Assembly: GCA_023255165.1 (NCBI GenBank)
Contig: JALRJD010000230.1
Location: 1-18,773 of the forward strand
Direction of reading: 5' to 3'
Source: Porticoccaceae bacterium
Lineage (GTDB): Bacteria; Pseudomonadota; Gammaproteobacteria; Pseudomonadales; Porticoccaceae
Length of the DNA: 18,773 nucleotides
Position 1 is the first letter of the stretch. The number at the start of each line of letters is the position of its first letter. The notes beneath the pieces were generated by a model. That model was not told the origin of the DNA. It saw only the letters and a list, made by a program, of their open reading frames with translations, and did not search any database. Shown in pieces: positions 8,633 through 15,991 of this stretch. Made by a program: the position numbers and the translations under genes.

Positions 8633-9646
8633 TTAAAGATACTGACCGGCAATCTCCGCCAGCGCTTTGATATGTGCCGGGTTGTCGTTAAGGCAGGGAA
8701 TATAGTGGAAGGTCTCGCCGCCAGCCTCGAGAAAAGTCTCGCGGGCTTCCATATTGATCTCTTCAATGGTTTCCAGGCAGTCCGAAGAAAAGCCGGGGCA
8801 GATCACCGCCACATGTTTAACCCCCTCAGCGGGCAGAGCTTCCATGGTTTTGTCGGTGTAGGGCTGCAGCCAGGGCTCGCGGCCAAAGCGCGACTGGAAT
8901 GTAGTCATAATTCTGGATTCATCCAGCCCCATGCGTTCGCGCACCAGTCTGGTGGTCTGGTGGCAGAAGCAGTGATACGGGTCGCCTTTATTGAGGTAAC
9001 TCTGGGGCGTGCCGTGATAGGAAAACACCAGCTTGTCCGGTTCGCCATGTTCGGCAACCTGCTGGCGAATGGTTTCGCACAGAGCATCGATATACGCTTC
9101 CGACTGCTGATAACCGCCAATAAAATGCAGCTCCGGCACCCAGCGGGTTTTGGTAAAGGTTTGCGCCACCGCATCAAAGGTGGAACCGGTAGTGGCACCA
9201 GAGTACTGGGGGTAGAGCGGCAACACGGTAATATGTCGCACATTCTTGGCCGTCAGCTCGGCAATCGCCGACTCAATCGAAGGGTTGCCATAGCGCATAC
9301 CCAGCACCACCGGCACATCATCGTTAAACTTCTCGTCGAGAATTTTTTTAACTCCCGCCACCTGCGCTTTGCAGTGGACCATCAGCGGCGAGCCGCCCTC
9401 CGACCAAACGCTGGCATAAAGCTTTGCTGACCGCCGTGGTCGCACCCGCAGAATAATCAGATTGAGAATCATCCACCACAGCAGACGCGGCACCTCGACA
9501 ACCCGCGGATCGCTCAAAAACTCTTTCAGATAACGGCGCAGCTCGGCAGTCTTCGGCGCATCCGGCGTGCCCAGATTGCACAGCAACACGCCGCGACGGG
9601 GTGACGGACCCTTGTGGTCGTATTCGGTCTGGCCCTGATACTTCAT
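8633..9646 (-). CDS. hemH: Ferrochelatase
   Basis: Ferrochelatase inserts Fe(2+) into protoporphyrin IX, the last step of protoheme synthesis. The protein has 337 residues and the standard signatures: GVLLCNLGTPDAP near the N-terminus, LPLYPQYSGATTGS, the catalytic histidine in FSYHGTPQSYL (His211) and CPGFSSDCLETIEEI with the conserved Glu292. The start ATG at 9646 has a strong ribosome site (AGGAG, about 7 nt upstream on the minus strand). It stands 110 bp before proA in the same direction. Its upstream side faces the AbiE island, which is divergently oriented. Confidence 0.97.
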   Translation of the reverse strand: MKYQGQTEYDHKGPSPRRGVLLCNLGTPDAPKTAELRRYLKEFLSDPRVVEVPRLLWWMILNLIILRVRPRRSAKLYASVWSEGGSPLMVHCKAQVAGVKKILDEKFNDDVPVVLGMRYGNPSIESAIAELTAKNVRHITVLPLYPQYSGATTGSTFDAVAQTFTKTRWVPELHFIGGYQQSEAYIDALCETIRQQVAEHGEPDKLVFSYHGTPQSYLNKGDPYHCFCHQTTRLVRERMGLDESRIMTTFQSRFGREPWLQPYTDKTMEALPAEGVKHVAVICPGFSSDCLETIEEINMEARETFLEAGGETFHYIPCLNDNPAHIKALAEIAGQYL

Positions 9647-9838
9647 TAACTGCTCCTGAGTGCGGTGGTGGCAAAGGTGAGACCTTACTGTAAGCGTCTC
9701 GGATCGACAAACTTTATCTGGTATGGAAAAGTCCGATGTTTATCGCAATCGCAATCACTTACGCGGTACCGAGGCTAAAGGATTTAGTTTGGGTAATCCC
9801 TCCTAAAACCCCTTACTGTCTATCCTCAATCAAACTGA

Positions 9839-9949
9839 GCAGGGCGTATCGGCCGTGACCATGGCGTCAGCATAGCCACCGAGTTGCTAAGTCATTTTTC
9901 AACCATTGACGAAGCTAAAAAGGCGATGGAAGAAAACTATGCAGTATGA
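9839..9949 (+). pseudogene. Short reading-frame remnant of 36 residues
   Basis: After an in-frame TGA at 9836-9838 the frame stays open to TGA at 9947-9949. It encodes a hydrophilic, helix-like tail that ends in DEAKKAMEENYAV. It has no ATG or GTG before residue 30, so it cannot be a normal gene. A second frame to its left (from about 9811) reads SILNQTEQG before running into this stretch, which would fit one frameshift in a decayed gene. The family is not recognised. It may be what remains of a gene interrupted or displaced when the AbiE module arrived, or chance. Confidence 0.3.
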
Positions 9950-9968
9950 GAGGCGGTAAAGCCGCTCT
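9949..9968 (+). terminator. Weak terminator-like hairpin
   Basis: AGAG-(G)-CGG pairs with CCG-CTCT around a 5-nt loop (seven pairs, one bulged G), followed by a poor T tract (TTAGTTT). It starts at the stop codon of the 36-residue remnant, which slightly favours that remnant having been the end of a real gene. Confidence 0.35.
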
Positions 9969-9991
9969 TAGTTTAAAATATCCTATTTTTA

Positions 9992-10006
9992 GGTACTTTT
10001 AGTACC
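9992..10006. promoter_or_regulatory. Inverted repeat IR1, probable AbiEi operator
   Basis: GGTACT-TTT-AGTACC is a perfect 6-3-6 palindrome. Weaker symmetry extends to 9985-10013 (10 of 13 positions match between arms). Its centre is 72 bp from the centre of IR2, about seven helical turns. AbiEi antitoxins of this class are known to repress their own operon by binding paired inverted repeats (shown for Streptococcus agalactiae AbiEi). Binding here is inferred. Confidence 0.65.
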
Positions 10007-10034
10007 CAAAATATAAAAAATATAAACCTTTTAA

Positions 10035-10063
10035 TTGATCTGGTTTAAAAAGTAGGTTAGATT
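10035..10063 (+). promoter_or_regulatory. Candidate abiEi promoter directly before the start codon
   Basis: TTGATC (10035-10040) and TAGATT (10058-10063) are separated by exactly 17 bp; each matches four of six consensus bases. Transcription would begin near 10070, the A of the ATG, giving a leaderless message. The alternative is TATAAA at 10012-10017 or 10021-10026 with a poor -35 overlapping IR1, which would give a 5' leader of about 35-45 nt. In either case one of the inverted repeats would cover the promoter. Confidence 0.4.
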
Positions 10064-10078
10064 GGTACTATGGGTACC
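10064..10078. promoter_or_regulatory. Inverted repeat IR2 spanning the abiEi start codon
   Basis: GGTAC-TATGG-GTACC is a perfect 5-5-5 palindrome with the same 15-nt length and the same GGTAC/GTACC arms as IR1. The ATG of abiEi (10070-10072) lies in its centre. A protein bound here would block initiation of transcription at the candidate promoter. Confidence 0.65.
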
Positions 10079-10858
10079 GAAAACGAATCAAAATTAAACC
10101 ATTTGCTCAGCACTCAGCCTTTGGGCGTCGTGCTCTCTTCGGCATGGCTTGCTGATCAAGGTTACAGCCTTGATTTGCAGAAGCGTTATAAGCGAAGTCA
10201 GTGGTTTGATTCTATCGGTACAGGAGCGCTGATACGCCATAGCGATCAGGTGGACTATCTGGGTGGCATCTATGCCTTGCAAACCCAGTCAGGCCTATCT
10301 GTGCATCCAGCCGCTAAAACTGCGCTATCCATGCAGGGCAAAGCGCATTATTTGGAGCTGGCGACTAAATCGGTCCAGCTCTTTGGTGGCAAGGATGACA
10401 GTTTGCCGCTGTGGTTTAAAAAGCGGGATTGGGGTGTCAGTGTCGATTGTAAGCTGACATCGTTTTTACCGCCCGAACTTGGCTTGGTAGAAATAGAGCA
10501 TAAGGGCTTTAAGGTAAAAGTATCTAGTCCCGCACGAGCGGTCATGGAGTGCCTTTATCTGGCTCCTAGGTATCAACCGCTTTTGGAAGTGTTTGAGTTG
10601 ATGGAAGGGCTAAACAATCTACGGCCAGCCAGTGTTCAAAAGTTGCTGGAAGGCTGTACTTCGGTGAAGGTAAAACGCCTGTTTTTGTATTTGGCAGATA
10701 AGGCAGGCCATGACTGGCTTAGCTATATCAACCTCGATAAGGTTGATTTGGGCTCAGGTAAGCGTGCCATCGTCAGTGACGGAGTATATGTGCCGAAGTA
10801 TCAGATAACCGTGCCCAAAGCGCTTGATTCAGTGAACGGGGAGGCCGCTGATGAATGA
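10070..10858 (+). CDS. abiEi: AbiEi-family antitoxin / transcriptional repressor (type IV toxin-antitoxin)
   Basis: This is the antitoxin half of an AbiE module. AbiEi proteins counteract the toxin without binding it directly and repress their own operon. The protein has 262 residues. The N-terminal part (about 1-90) looks like the AbiEi winged-helix domain, with PLGVVLSSAWLADQGYS as the start of the helix-turn-helix and YLGGIYALQ as a wing-like strand. The C-terminal part carries the family stretch KVKVSSPARAVMECLYLAP and a basic helix SVKVKRLFLYLADKAGH. The start ATG sits inside an inverted repeat and lacks a good ribosome site. It overlaps the toxin gene by 8 nt (ATGAATGA), so the two are translationally coupled. 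Base and codon use differ from the core genes on both sides, which suggests horizontal transfer. Confidence 0.88.
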   Translation: MGTENESKLNHLLSTQPLGVVLSSAWLADQGYSLDLQKRYKRSQWFDSIGTGALIRHSDQVDYLGGIYALQTQSGLSVHPAAKTALSMQGKAHYLELATKSVQLFGGKDDSLPLWFKKRDWGVSVDCKLTSFLPPELGLVEIEHKGFKVKVSSPARAVMECLYLAPRYQPLLEVFELMEGLNNLRPASVQKLLEGCTSVKVKRLFLYLADKAGHDWLSYINLDKVDLGSGKRAIVSDGVYVPKYQITVPKALDSVNGEAADE

Positions 10859-11750
10859 AGCCTATAAAAAGCAGGTCGGGCTTCTTTTGAACGTGTTGCC
10901 CGAAGTCGCCAAAGAAGAATGCTTTGCCATGCATGGCGGTACGGCGATCAATCTCTTTGTACGGGATATGCCAAGGCTGTCAGTGGACATCGACTTAACC
11001 TATGTCGAGATTGCTGAGCGGAATGAAACGCTCGAAGGCATTAATGCGGCCTTGTTAAGGATTAAAGAGCGTATCGAAGCACTGCGTCCATCGATACGGG
11101 TTCAGCACAAAGATAAGGTTTGTAAGCTGCGACTTGATGAGCACGGTGTACTCATCAAAATTGAGGTGAATATGGTAGGGCGTGGCTTGTTAGGCGAGCC
11201 CAACAAAGCGCCTCTTTGTGAGGCAGCCCAAGAGCAGTTCGATGCCTTTTGCGCCATGCCGCTGGTGCCGTTGGCACAGCTATATGGTGGCAAATTATGT
11301 GCAGCCCTAGATAGGCAGCACCCAAGAGATTTATTTGATGTAAAGCTGCTAATGGAAAATGAAGGCTTTACGGACGAGATCAAGCAAGGATTTATTCTAG
11401 GGCTGGTGAGTAGTAATCGCCCGACCCATGAAATGCTTGATCCACATTTACTGGATCAGCGCACGGCTTTTGAAAATCAGTTTCAGGGTATGAGCGAGGT
11501 CGAGTTTAGTTACGATGATTATGAGGCCACACGGCTTCAGCTTATCGAAACGGTAAAAGCCAGCTTGAGCGAAGAAGATAAGACTTTCTTATTGAGCCTA
11601 AATCGTCTCACGCCAGACTGGTCGATTTACGACTATCAGAACTTCCCATCGGTAAAGTGGAAGCTTCTGAACTTGGAGAAATTCAACAACGACAAGCCAG
11701 AGGCTTATCAGCAGCAACTGAGCGAGCTGGAAAGTATTCTGGAGCAGTAA
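10851..11750 (+). CDS. abiEii: AbiEii/AbiGii-family nucleotidyltransferase toxin
   Basis: This is the toxin half of the AbiE module, a DNA polymerase beta-like nucleotidyltransferase. Characterised members include AbiEii, which binds GTP, and mycobacterial MenT enzymes, which add nucleotides to tRNA acceptor ends. The protein has 299 residues. Visible active-site parts are HGGTAINL (GG at 29-30), RLSVDIDLTY with Asp46 and Asp48, an acidic strand IKIEVN (Glu105) and LYGGKLCAALDRQHPRDLFD with Lys148, Arg159, Asp160 and Asp163. All residues needed for catalysis appear intact, so the toxin is probably active. It overlaps abiEi by 8 nt. Its biological target and any phage-defence role are not shown by the sequence. 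Confidence 0.9.
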   Translation: MNEAYKKQVGLLLNVLPEVAKEECFAMHGGTAINLFVRDMPRLSVDIDLTYVEIAERNETLEGINAALLRIKERIEALRPSIRVQHKDKVCKLRLDEHGVLIKIEVNMVGRGLLGEPNKAPLCEAAQEQFDAFCAMPLVPLAQLYGGKLCAALDRQHPRDLFDVKLLMENEGFTDEIKQGFILGLVSSNRPTHEMLDPHLLDQRTAFENQFQGMSEVEFSYDDYEATRLQLIETVKASLSEEDKTFLLSLNRLTPDWSIYDYQNFPSVKWKLLNLEKFNNDKPEAYQQQLSELESILEQ

Positions 11751-11755
11751 TTTAT

Positions 11756-11790
11756 AGCGCATGCGTTCTTCGGTAGAATAGCGCGCTTTT
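11756..11790 (+). terminator. Imperfect terminator behind the AbiE operon
   Basis: AGCGC (11756-11760) pairs with GCGCT (11783-11787) and an inner TTCT/AGAA stem closes a TCGGT loop. TTTT follows at 11787-11790. The stem contains an internal loop, so its strength is uncertain. It begins 6 bp after the toxin stop codon. Confidence 0.4.
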
Positions 11791-11817
11791 CGGCCCCGCA
11801 AGGGTAATGTAACGAAC

Positions 11818-11838
11818 AAGTACAAATTTAAGTACAAA
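11818..11838. repeat. Tandem 9-bp direct repeat upstream of prfC
   Basis: AAGTACAAA occurs twice, separated by TTT (period 12 bp), 17 bp before the prfC ATG. It could be a regulator site, a remnant of the island boundary, or chance. No matching copy is seen at the left edge of the island. Confidence 0.5.
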
Positions 11839-11854
11839 CTAGGGTTTTAGGTGT

Positions 11855-13441
11855 ATGGGTGATAGCAATTTTGTCAATGAAATCAATAAGCGACGCACGT
11901 TTGCTATCATCTCGCACCCGGATGCGGGCAAGACCACGATCACCGAAAAACTGCTGCTGCTTGGCAACCTTATCCAGGTAGCGGGCACGGTAAAAGGTCG
12001 CAAGAGCGATCGTCACGCAACATCGGACTGGATGGCGATGGAAAAAGAGCGCGGCATTTCGGTCACTTCGTCGGTGATGCAGTTTCCCTATCACGATTGC
12101 ATGGTCAATCTGCTCGACACCCCGGGTCACGAAGACTTTTCTGAAGACACCTACCGCACACTGACCGCGGTTGATTCGTCGCTGATGGTAATTGACGGCG
12201 CCAAAGGTGTGGAAGATCGCACCATTAAATTGATGGATGTCTGTCGTCTGCGTGACACCCCGATCTTTGCCTTCGTCAACAAAATGGACCGCGAGATTCG
12301 CGATCCGATTGAGCTGCTTGACGAGATCGAAAGCGTGTTAAAGATCAAGGCGGCGCCGATCAACTGGCCAATTGGCATGGGCCGCGGGTTCCGCGGGGTC
12401 TACAACCTCTACACTGATATTATCCATGTCTATGTGCAGGGCAAGGGCCACACCTTGATGGACGATATCCAGATTAAAGGGCTCGACTCTGCCGAAGCCC
12501 GCGAGGCGCTTGGCGATTATGCTGATGATGTGCTCGACGAGCTGGAACTGGTCAAGGGCGCGACCACATTGTTTGATAAAGAAGAATTTTTGGCCGGTCG
12601 CATGGCGCCGGTATTTTTTGGTACCGCGCTGGGCAACTTTGGCGTCCGTGAAATGCTCGACGACTTTGTACGCTGGGCGCCGGCCCCGCAGCCCCGGGCG
12701 TCCGACAAGCGGGAAGTCACCGCGGCAGAAAAAGCCTTTAGCGGTTTTGTGTTCAAGATTCAGGCTAACATGGACCCCAAACACCGCGACCGAATTGCCT
12801 TTTTGCGTATCTGCTCAGGTAAATACACCAAGGGCATGAAGATGAAACATGTGCGCACCGGCAAGTCTGTGCGCATCGCCGACGCCTTCAGTTTTAAAGC
12901 TGGCGAGCGCGTCTCGCTGGAGGAAGCCCAGGCCGGAGATATTATCGGTTTGCACAATCACGGCTCGATTCAGATTGGCGATGCCTTCACCGAAGGCGAG
13001 GACCTCAAGTTCAGTGGCATCCCGCACTTTGCGCCAGAGTTATTCAAGCGCATTCGTCTCAAGGATCCACTCAAAGCCAAGCAGTTGCAAAATGGCATTC
13101 GCCAGTTGTCGGAAGAGGGCAGCACCCAGGTGTTTTTTCCCTTCCGCAATAACGATATTATTGTCGGCGCTGTCGGCCAGCTGCAGTTTGAGGTGGTCGC
13201 CTATCGGCTGCGCGAGGAATACGGTGTCGAGGCTATTTATGAGCCGGTCAATGTGCACTCGGCGCGCTGGACAGAGTGCAGCGACAGCAAAAAGCTGGAG
13301 TCATTTAAAAATAAAGCGATGGACAATCTGGCCCTCGACGGGGGTGACCATTTGACCTATCTGGCGCCGACTCGGGTTAATCTTTCACTGACCGAAGAGC
13401 GCCACCCGGAGATAGAGTTCCGCGCGACCCGAGAGCACTGA
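11855..13441 (+). CDS. prfC: Peptide chain release factor 3 (RF3)
   Basis: RF3 is a translational GTPase that recycles RF1 and RF2 from ribosomes after peptide release. The protein has 528 residues, the usual length (E. coli has 529). GTPase motifs are SHPDAGKTT (G1, 20-28), RGISVTSS (G2, 66-73), DTPGHEDFSEDTYR (G3, 88-101) and NKMD (G4, 142-145). Domain II starts near 290, and the RF3 C-terminal domain includes QLQFEVVAYRLREEYGVEA and ends EFRATREH. The ATG at 11855 is preceded by AGGG and AGG in a 104-bp gap after the AbiE island; the promoter is not clear. It is the first gene of a plus-strand run. Confidence 0.97.
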   Translation: MGDSNFVNEINKRRTFAIISHPDAGKTTITEKLLLLGNLIQVAGTVKGRKSDRHATSDWMAMEKERGISVTSSVMQFPYHDCMVNLLDTPGHEDFSEDTYRTLTAVDSSLMVIDGAKGVEDRTIKLMDVCRLRDTPIFAFVNKMDREIRDPIELLDEIESVLKIKAAPINWPIGMGRGFRGVYNLYTDIIHVYVQGKGHTLMDDIQIKGLDSAEAREALGDYADDVLDELELVKGATTLFDKEEFLAGRMAPVFFGTALGNFGVREMLDDFVRWAPAPQPRASDKREVTAAEKAFSGFVFKIQANMDPKHRDRIAFLRICSGKYTKGMKMKHVRTGKSVRIADAFSFKAGERVSLEEAQAGDIIGLHNHGSIQIGDAFTEGEDLKFSGIPHFAPELFKRIRLKDPLKAKQLQNGIRQLSEEGSTQVFFPFRNNDIIVGAVGQLQFEVVAYRLREEYGVEAIYEPVNVHSARWTECSDSKKLESFKNKAMDNLALDGGDHLTYLAPTRVNLSLTEERHPEIEFRATREH

Positions 13442-13466
13442 TTTAAAAAAATAAAAAGAGTTGGCT

Positions 13467-14072
13467 ATGAACAATAAACCAGTAATCGCTAGTCAGGATA
13501 TGACCCCGGTGCATCTGCGCGCCAACCGCTCGGCCTTTGCCCAGTGGTTCGGGCGAAGCGTGCTACGCGTATTTGGTTGGCGGATTGAAGGTGAAATTCC
13601 CAATCTGGAACGGGTGCTGATTATTGGCGCTCCCCACACGTCCAATTGGGACTTTGTCTACGCCATGGCTGCCATACTGGGGCTCAACCTGAAACTTCGC
13701 TGGCTCGGCAAACACACTATTTTTAAACCAGGCGTAACCTGGTTTATGAACTGGCTTGGCGGCATCCCCGTCAACCGCGGCCAGCCGGAGTCGATTATCG
13801 ACAATGTTGCGCGTCTGGTTGAACAGGACAAAGGCATTGTTATCGGTCTGGCGCCCGAGGGCACACGCAAAAAAGTTGAGAAGTGGAAGACCGGTTTTTT
13901 ACGAATCGCCGAAGCTACTGACTGCAAGATTTTTCTGGTTGGTCTCGACTTTCCCGGCAAGCGTATTGTGCTCGATCGACTATTTGAACCGAGCGGCGAT
14001 TACGACGCCGATATTGCCACGCTGCAGGAATTTTATCGCGGTTACACGGGCAAATACCCGGATCAATTTTAA
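13467..14072 (+). CDS. PlsC-like lysophospholipid/1-acylglycerol-3-phosphate acyltransferase family protein
   Basis: Members of this family transfer acyl groups to lysophospholipids or glycerol phosphates. The catalytic HX4D box is HTSNWD (His57, Asp62), followed by GGIPVNRG (98-105) and APEGTRKK (129-136), the acyl-acceptor and PEGTR boxes. The protein has 201 residues, short for PlsC and closer to the compact stand-alone acyltransferases near 200 residues. I chose the ATG at 13467 because AAAGAG lies 6 nt upstream; a TTG at 13461 would add only two residues. There is a 25-nt gap after prfC. The substrate is unknown. Confidence 0.85.
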   Translation: MNNKPVIASQDMTPVHLRANRSAFAQWFGRSVLRVFGWRIEGEIPNLERVLIIGAPHTSNWDFVYAMAAILGLNLKLRWLGKHTIFKPGVTWFMNWLGGIPVNRGQPESIIDNVARLVEQDKGIVIGLAPEGTRKKVEKWKTGFLRIAEATDCKIFLVGLDFPGKRIVLDRLFEPSGDYDADIATLQEFYRGYTGKYPDQF

Positions 14073-14103
14073 CTTTCCAAACAGGTCGGGATAAGCTGGC
14101 ACG

Positions 14104-14463
14104 ATGAATTTCTTTATCACATTGTTGCTGACCTTTGCGCTGATCCTGATTGCCTTGCTGGTATTTCGTTATGTCGGGCTGCCGATCTATCGAGTCGAAG
14201 CGATCAATGTCAAAGTGCTACTCGAATCGGTGCTCGAGCAGCAGGCAACCGAAGCCGACTGGGATGTGTTTATCGGCATGCCAATCCGTCATAATCCACA
14301 GCTGGACGAGATTCGCGAGCAATGTGCTATGTTAGCTGAGCACGATATGACGGTCTCTCGGGGACGGGTTTGTTTTTCCGCCACAGGTCGCGCCGAGCTG
14401 GCTGAGTTATTGCAGCGCATCAACACAGACTTATTGCCCCACAGGGAGCAGCATCATGATTGA
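14104..14463 (+). CDS. Small membrane-anchored protein of unknown function
   Basis: I do not recognise this 119-residue protein. It has one N-terminal hydrophobic segment (about 3-24, FFITLLLTFALILIALLVF) with no cleavage site, then a soluble part of about 90 residues containing WDVFIGMPIRHNPQLDEIRE and a helical C-terminus ending in a His-rich tail. The orientation is probably N-in with a periplasmic domain, although this is not certain. It overlaps the next gene by 8 nt (its TGA lies inside the start region of the permease gene), so the two are translationally coupled and may work together. It is a genuine coding region judged by codon pattern and spacing. Confidence 0.7.
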   Translation: MNFFITLLLTFALILIALLVFRYVGLPIYRVEAINVKVLLESVLEQQATEADWDVFIGMPIRHNPQLDEIREQCAMLAEHDMTVSRGRVCFSATGRAELAELLQRINTDLLPHREQHHD

Positions 14464-15502
14464 AAACAGCTCACCCATTGCACGTTTTTTGGTAATCGCC
14501 GCCGCTTTTGTGATCGTGGTCTCCGGTCTGAAAATGGCCGGCGAACTGTTGGTGCCATTTCTGCTTGCCGTGTTTATCGCCATGATCGTTTCACCGCTGC
14601 TGGGCTGGCTTAAACATCACCGCATTCCCGGTGGCATAGCGATTCTGCTAATCGTTGTTTTGATACTGCTGGTGGGGTTGCTGCTCTCGGCAGTGATTGG
14701 CTCCTCAGTAGATGATTTCCGCAAAGATATTCCGCTTTATTCAGCCAAGTTGTCGCTGATGAGTCAGGACCTGCAAGCCTGGCTCAGCGCCCGTGGCATC
14801 GATATTAATCCACAGCAGTGGCAGAGCAGTTTTGATCCCGGCGTGGCGATGTCCTTTGCCGGCAGCACGCTGGCATCGTTTGGCAGCGTGATGACCAATG
14901 CGCTGATGATTCTGCTGACAGTGATTTTTATTCTCGCGGAAAATATCGGTTTTAGTGAAAAGCTGCGTCTGGCTCGCGGCAAGGCGGTCTCTGAAGAGTG
15001 GCTGACCAAGTTCTCTGAAAGTGTTCACAACTATCTGGCGATTAAAACCGCGATCAGCCTGATTACCGGCCTGCTGATCTTTATCTGGCTGACCATTCTT
15101 GGCGTTGACTACGCCGTGCTCTGGGGATTGATTGCCTTTCTGCTGAACTTTGTGCCCACCGTTGGTTCGTTTATCGCCGCTGTGCCGGCTGTGCTGCTGG
15201 CCATTGTGCAGCTGGGCATTTTCCATGCCGGCCTGACATTGGCCGGTTTTGTTGTGGTCAATCTGGTGATGGGCAACGCGATCGAGCCGCGCTGGATGGG
15301 CAAGGGCCTGAACCTCTCTCCGCTGGTGGTGTTTGTCTCGTTAGTGCTGTGGGGTTGGGTGCTGGGCCCGGTGGGAATGTTACTGTCGATTCCGCTGACA
15401 ATTATGATCAAAATCGCGCTGGAAAGTCAGCAAGAGACGCGCTGGATTGGCGTGCTGTTGGGCTCAGGCGTGGTCTCGGAAATGGACGACACCGACAAAT
15501 AA
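14456..15502 (+). CDS. AI-2E/PerM-family integral membrane transporter
   Basis: This family (Pfam AI-2E_transport) includes E. coli TqsA, implicated in autoinducer-2 export, and PerM, of unknown substrate; some members are Na+/H+ antiporters. The protein has 348 residues and about eight membrane segments, with the first pair at about 8-50. A hydrophilic domain follows (about 80-135), then the conserved C-terminal core NFVPTVGSFIAAVPAVLLAI and a last helix with WVLGPVGMLLSIPLTI. The ATG at 14456 has GGGAG about 7 nt upstream and overlaps the preceding gene by 8 nt. It converges with the RimI-like gene, with only 12 bp between the two stops. The substrate cannot be predicted. Confidence 0.88.
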   Translation: MIENSSPIARFLVIAAAFVIVVSGLKMAGELLVPFLLAVFIAMIVSPLLGWLKHHRIPGGIAILLIVVLILLVGLLLSAVIGSSVDDFRKDIPLYSAKLSLMSQDLQAWLSARGIDINPQQWQSSFDPGVAMSFAGSTLASFGSVMTNALMILLTVIFILAENIGFSEKLRLARGKAVSEEWLTKFSESVHNYLAIKTAISLITGLLIFIWLTILGVDYAVLWGLIAFLLNFVPTVGSFIAAVPAVLLAIVQLGIFHAGLTLAGFVVVNLVMGNAIEPRWMGKGLNLSPLVVFVSLVLWGWVLGPVGMLLSIPLTIMIKIALESQQETRWIGVLLGSGVVSEMDDTDK

Positions 15503-15514
15503 ACGCTGACCGGA

Positions 15515-15991
15515 TCAGGCAGTGTTTTTCACGCGCCACTGCATACGCCAGCCATTCTCGTTCAGGCCGTAATAATCCTTGCGCAAACTCGTCTTTTGAA
15601 ACCCAATCGATTCATATAATCCGATAGCCGCGTCGTTGCTCGGTCTGACCTCCAGGTTGACGCAGTCCAGGTCTCTGGCAACCGCCTCGGCGCAGGCAGC
15701 CTTGACCAGTGTTTTGGCGACTCCTCTGCCCTGGTGCTCGGAGCTGACTGCCAGCGAATAAATACGAGCGGAACACCGGTGCATAAAAACCAGGATATAT
15801 CCGGCCAGCCGCTGAGGCTGGCCGTGATCGAGCACTACCAACAAAAGGTTTTTCGATCTCAGATGATAGGCAAAGGCCCGCCGGGTCAGCGGGCCATCAG
15901 AGAGGGTGAAAGCTCGCTGTTCCAGCTCGGTCAGTGCATCCAGATCCGAGGCCAGCGCCGTTCGCAGTGCATAAGCAGGGTTGGGATTCAT
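15515..15991 (-). CDS. RimI-like GNAT N-acetyltransferase
   Basis: This is an acetyl-CoA-dependent acyltransferase of the GNAT fold, closest in layout to RimI, which acetylates the N-terminus of ribosomal protein S18. It has 158 residues. Motif A reads IYSLAVSSEHQGRGVAKTLV with the pyrophosphate loop QGRGVA (87-92). Motif B is VNLEVRPSNDAAIGLYESIG, and YY in RKDYYGLNENG matches the RimI-type tail. The N-terminal acceptor region differs from classical RimI, so another protein substrate is possible. The ATG overlaps the stop codon of the DUF2156 gene (ATGA), showing coupled translation. Confidence 0.85.
   Translation of the reverse strand: MNPNPAYALRTALASDLDALTELEQRAFTLSDGPLTRRAFAYHLRSKNLLLVVLDHGQPQRLAGYILVFMHRCSARIYSLAVSSEHQGRGVAKTLVKAACAEAVARDLDCVNLEVRPSNDAAIGLYESIGFQKTSLRKDYYGLNENGWRMQWRVKNTA

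Larger units (their letters stand above)
9647..10069. other. 423-bp gene-poor stretch between hemH and abiEi
   Basis: The right half is clearly more A+T-rich than the neighbouring core genes. It holds the hemH upstream region, a short reading-frame remnant (9839-9949), a small hairpin (9949-9968) and the abiEi control region with two inverted repeats. I see no full gene, no RNA gene and no insertion sequence. A GGTACC palindrome at 9765-9770 resembles the half-site of the operators further right. Confidence 0.6.

Noticed and set aside
12338..12784. 148-codon minus-strand frame inside prfC
   Set aside because: prfC is intact with all GTPase motifs; the frame is a shadow.
15495..15530. Possible terminator between the converging permease and RimI-like genes
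   Set aside because: Only a 4-bp CTGA/TCAG stem is found before the T run; too weak to call.
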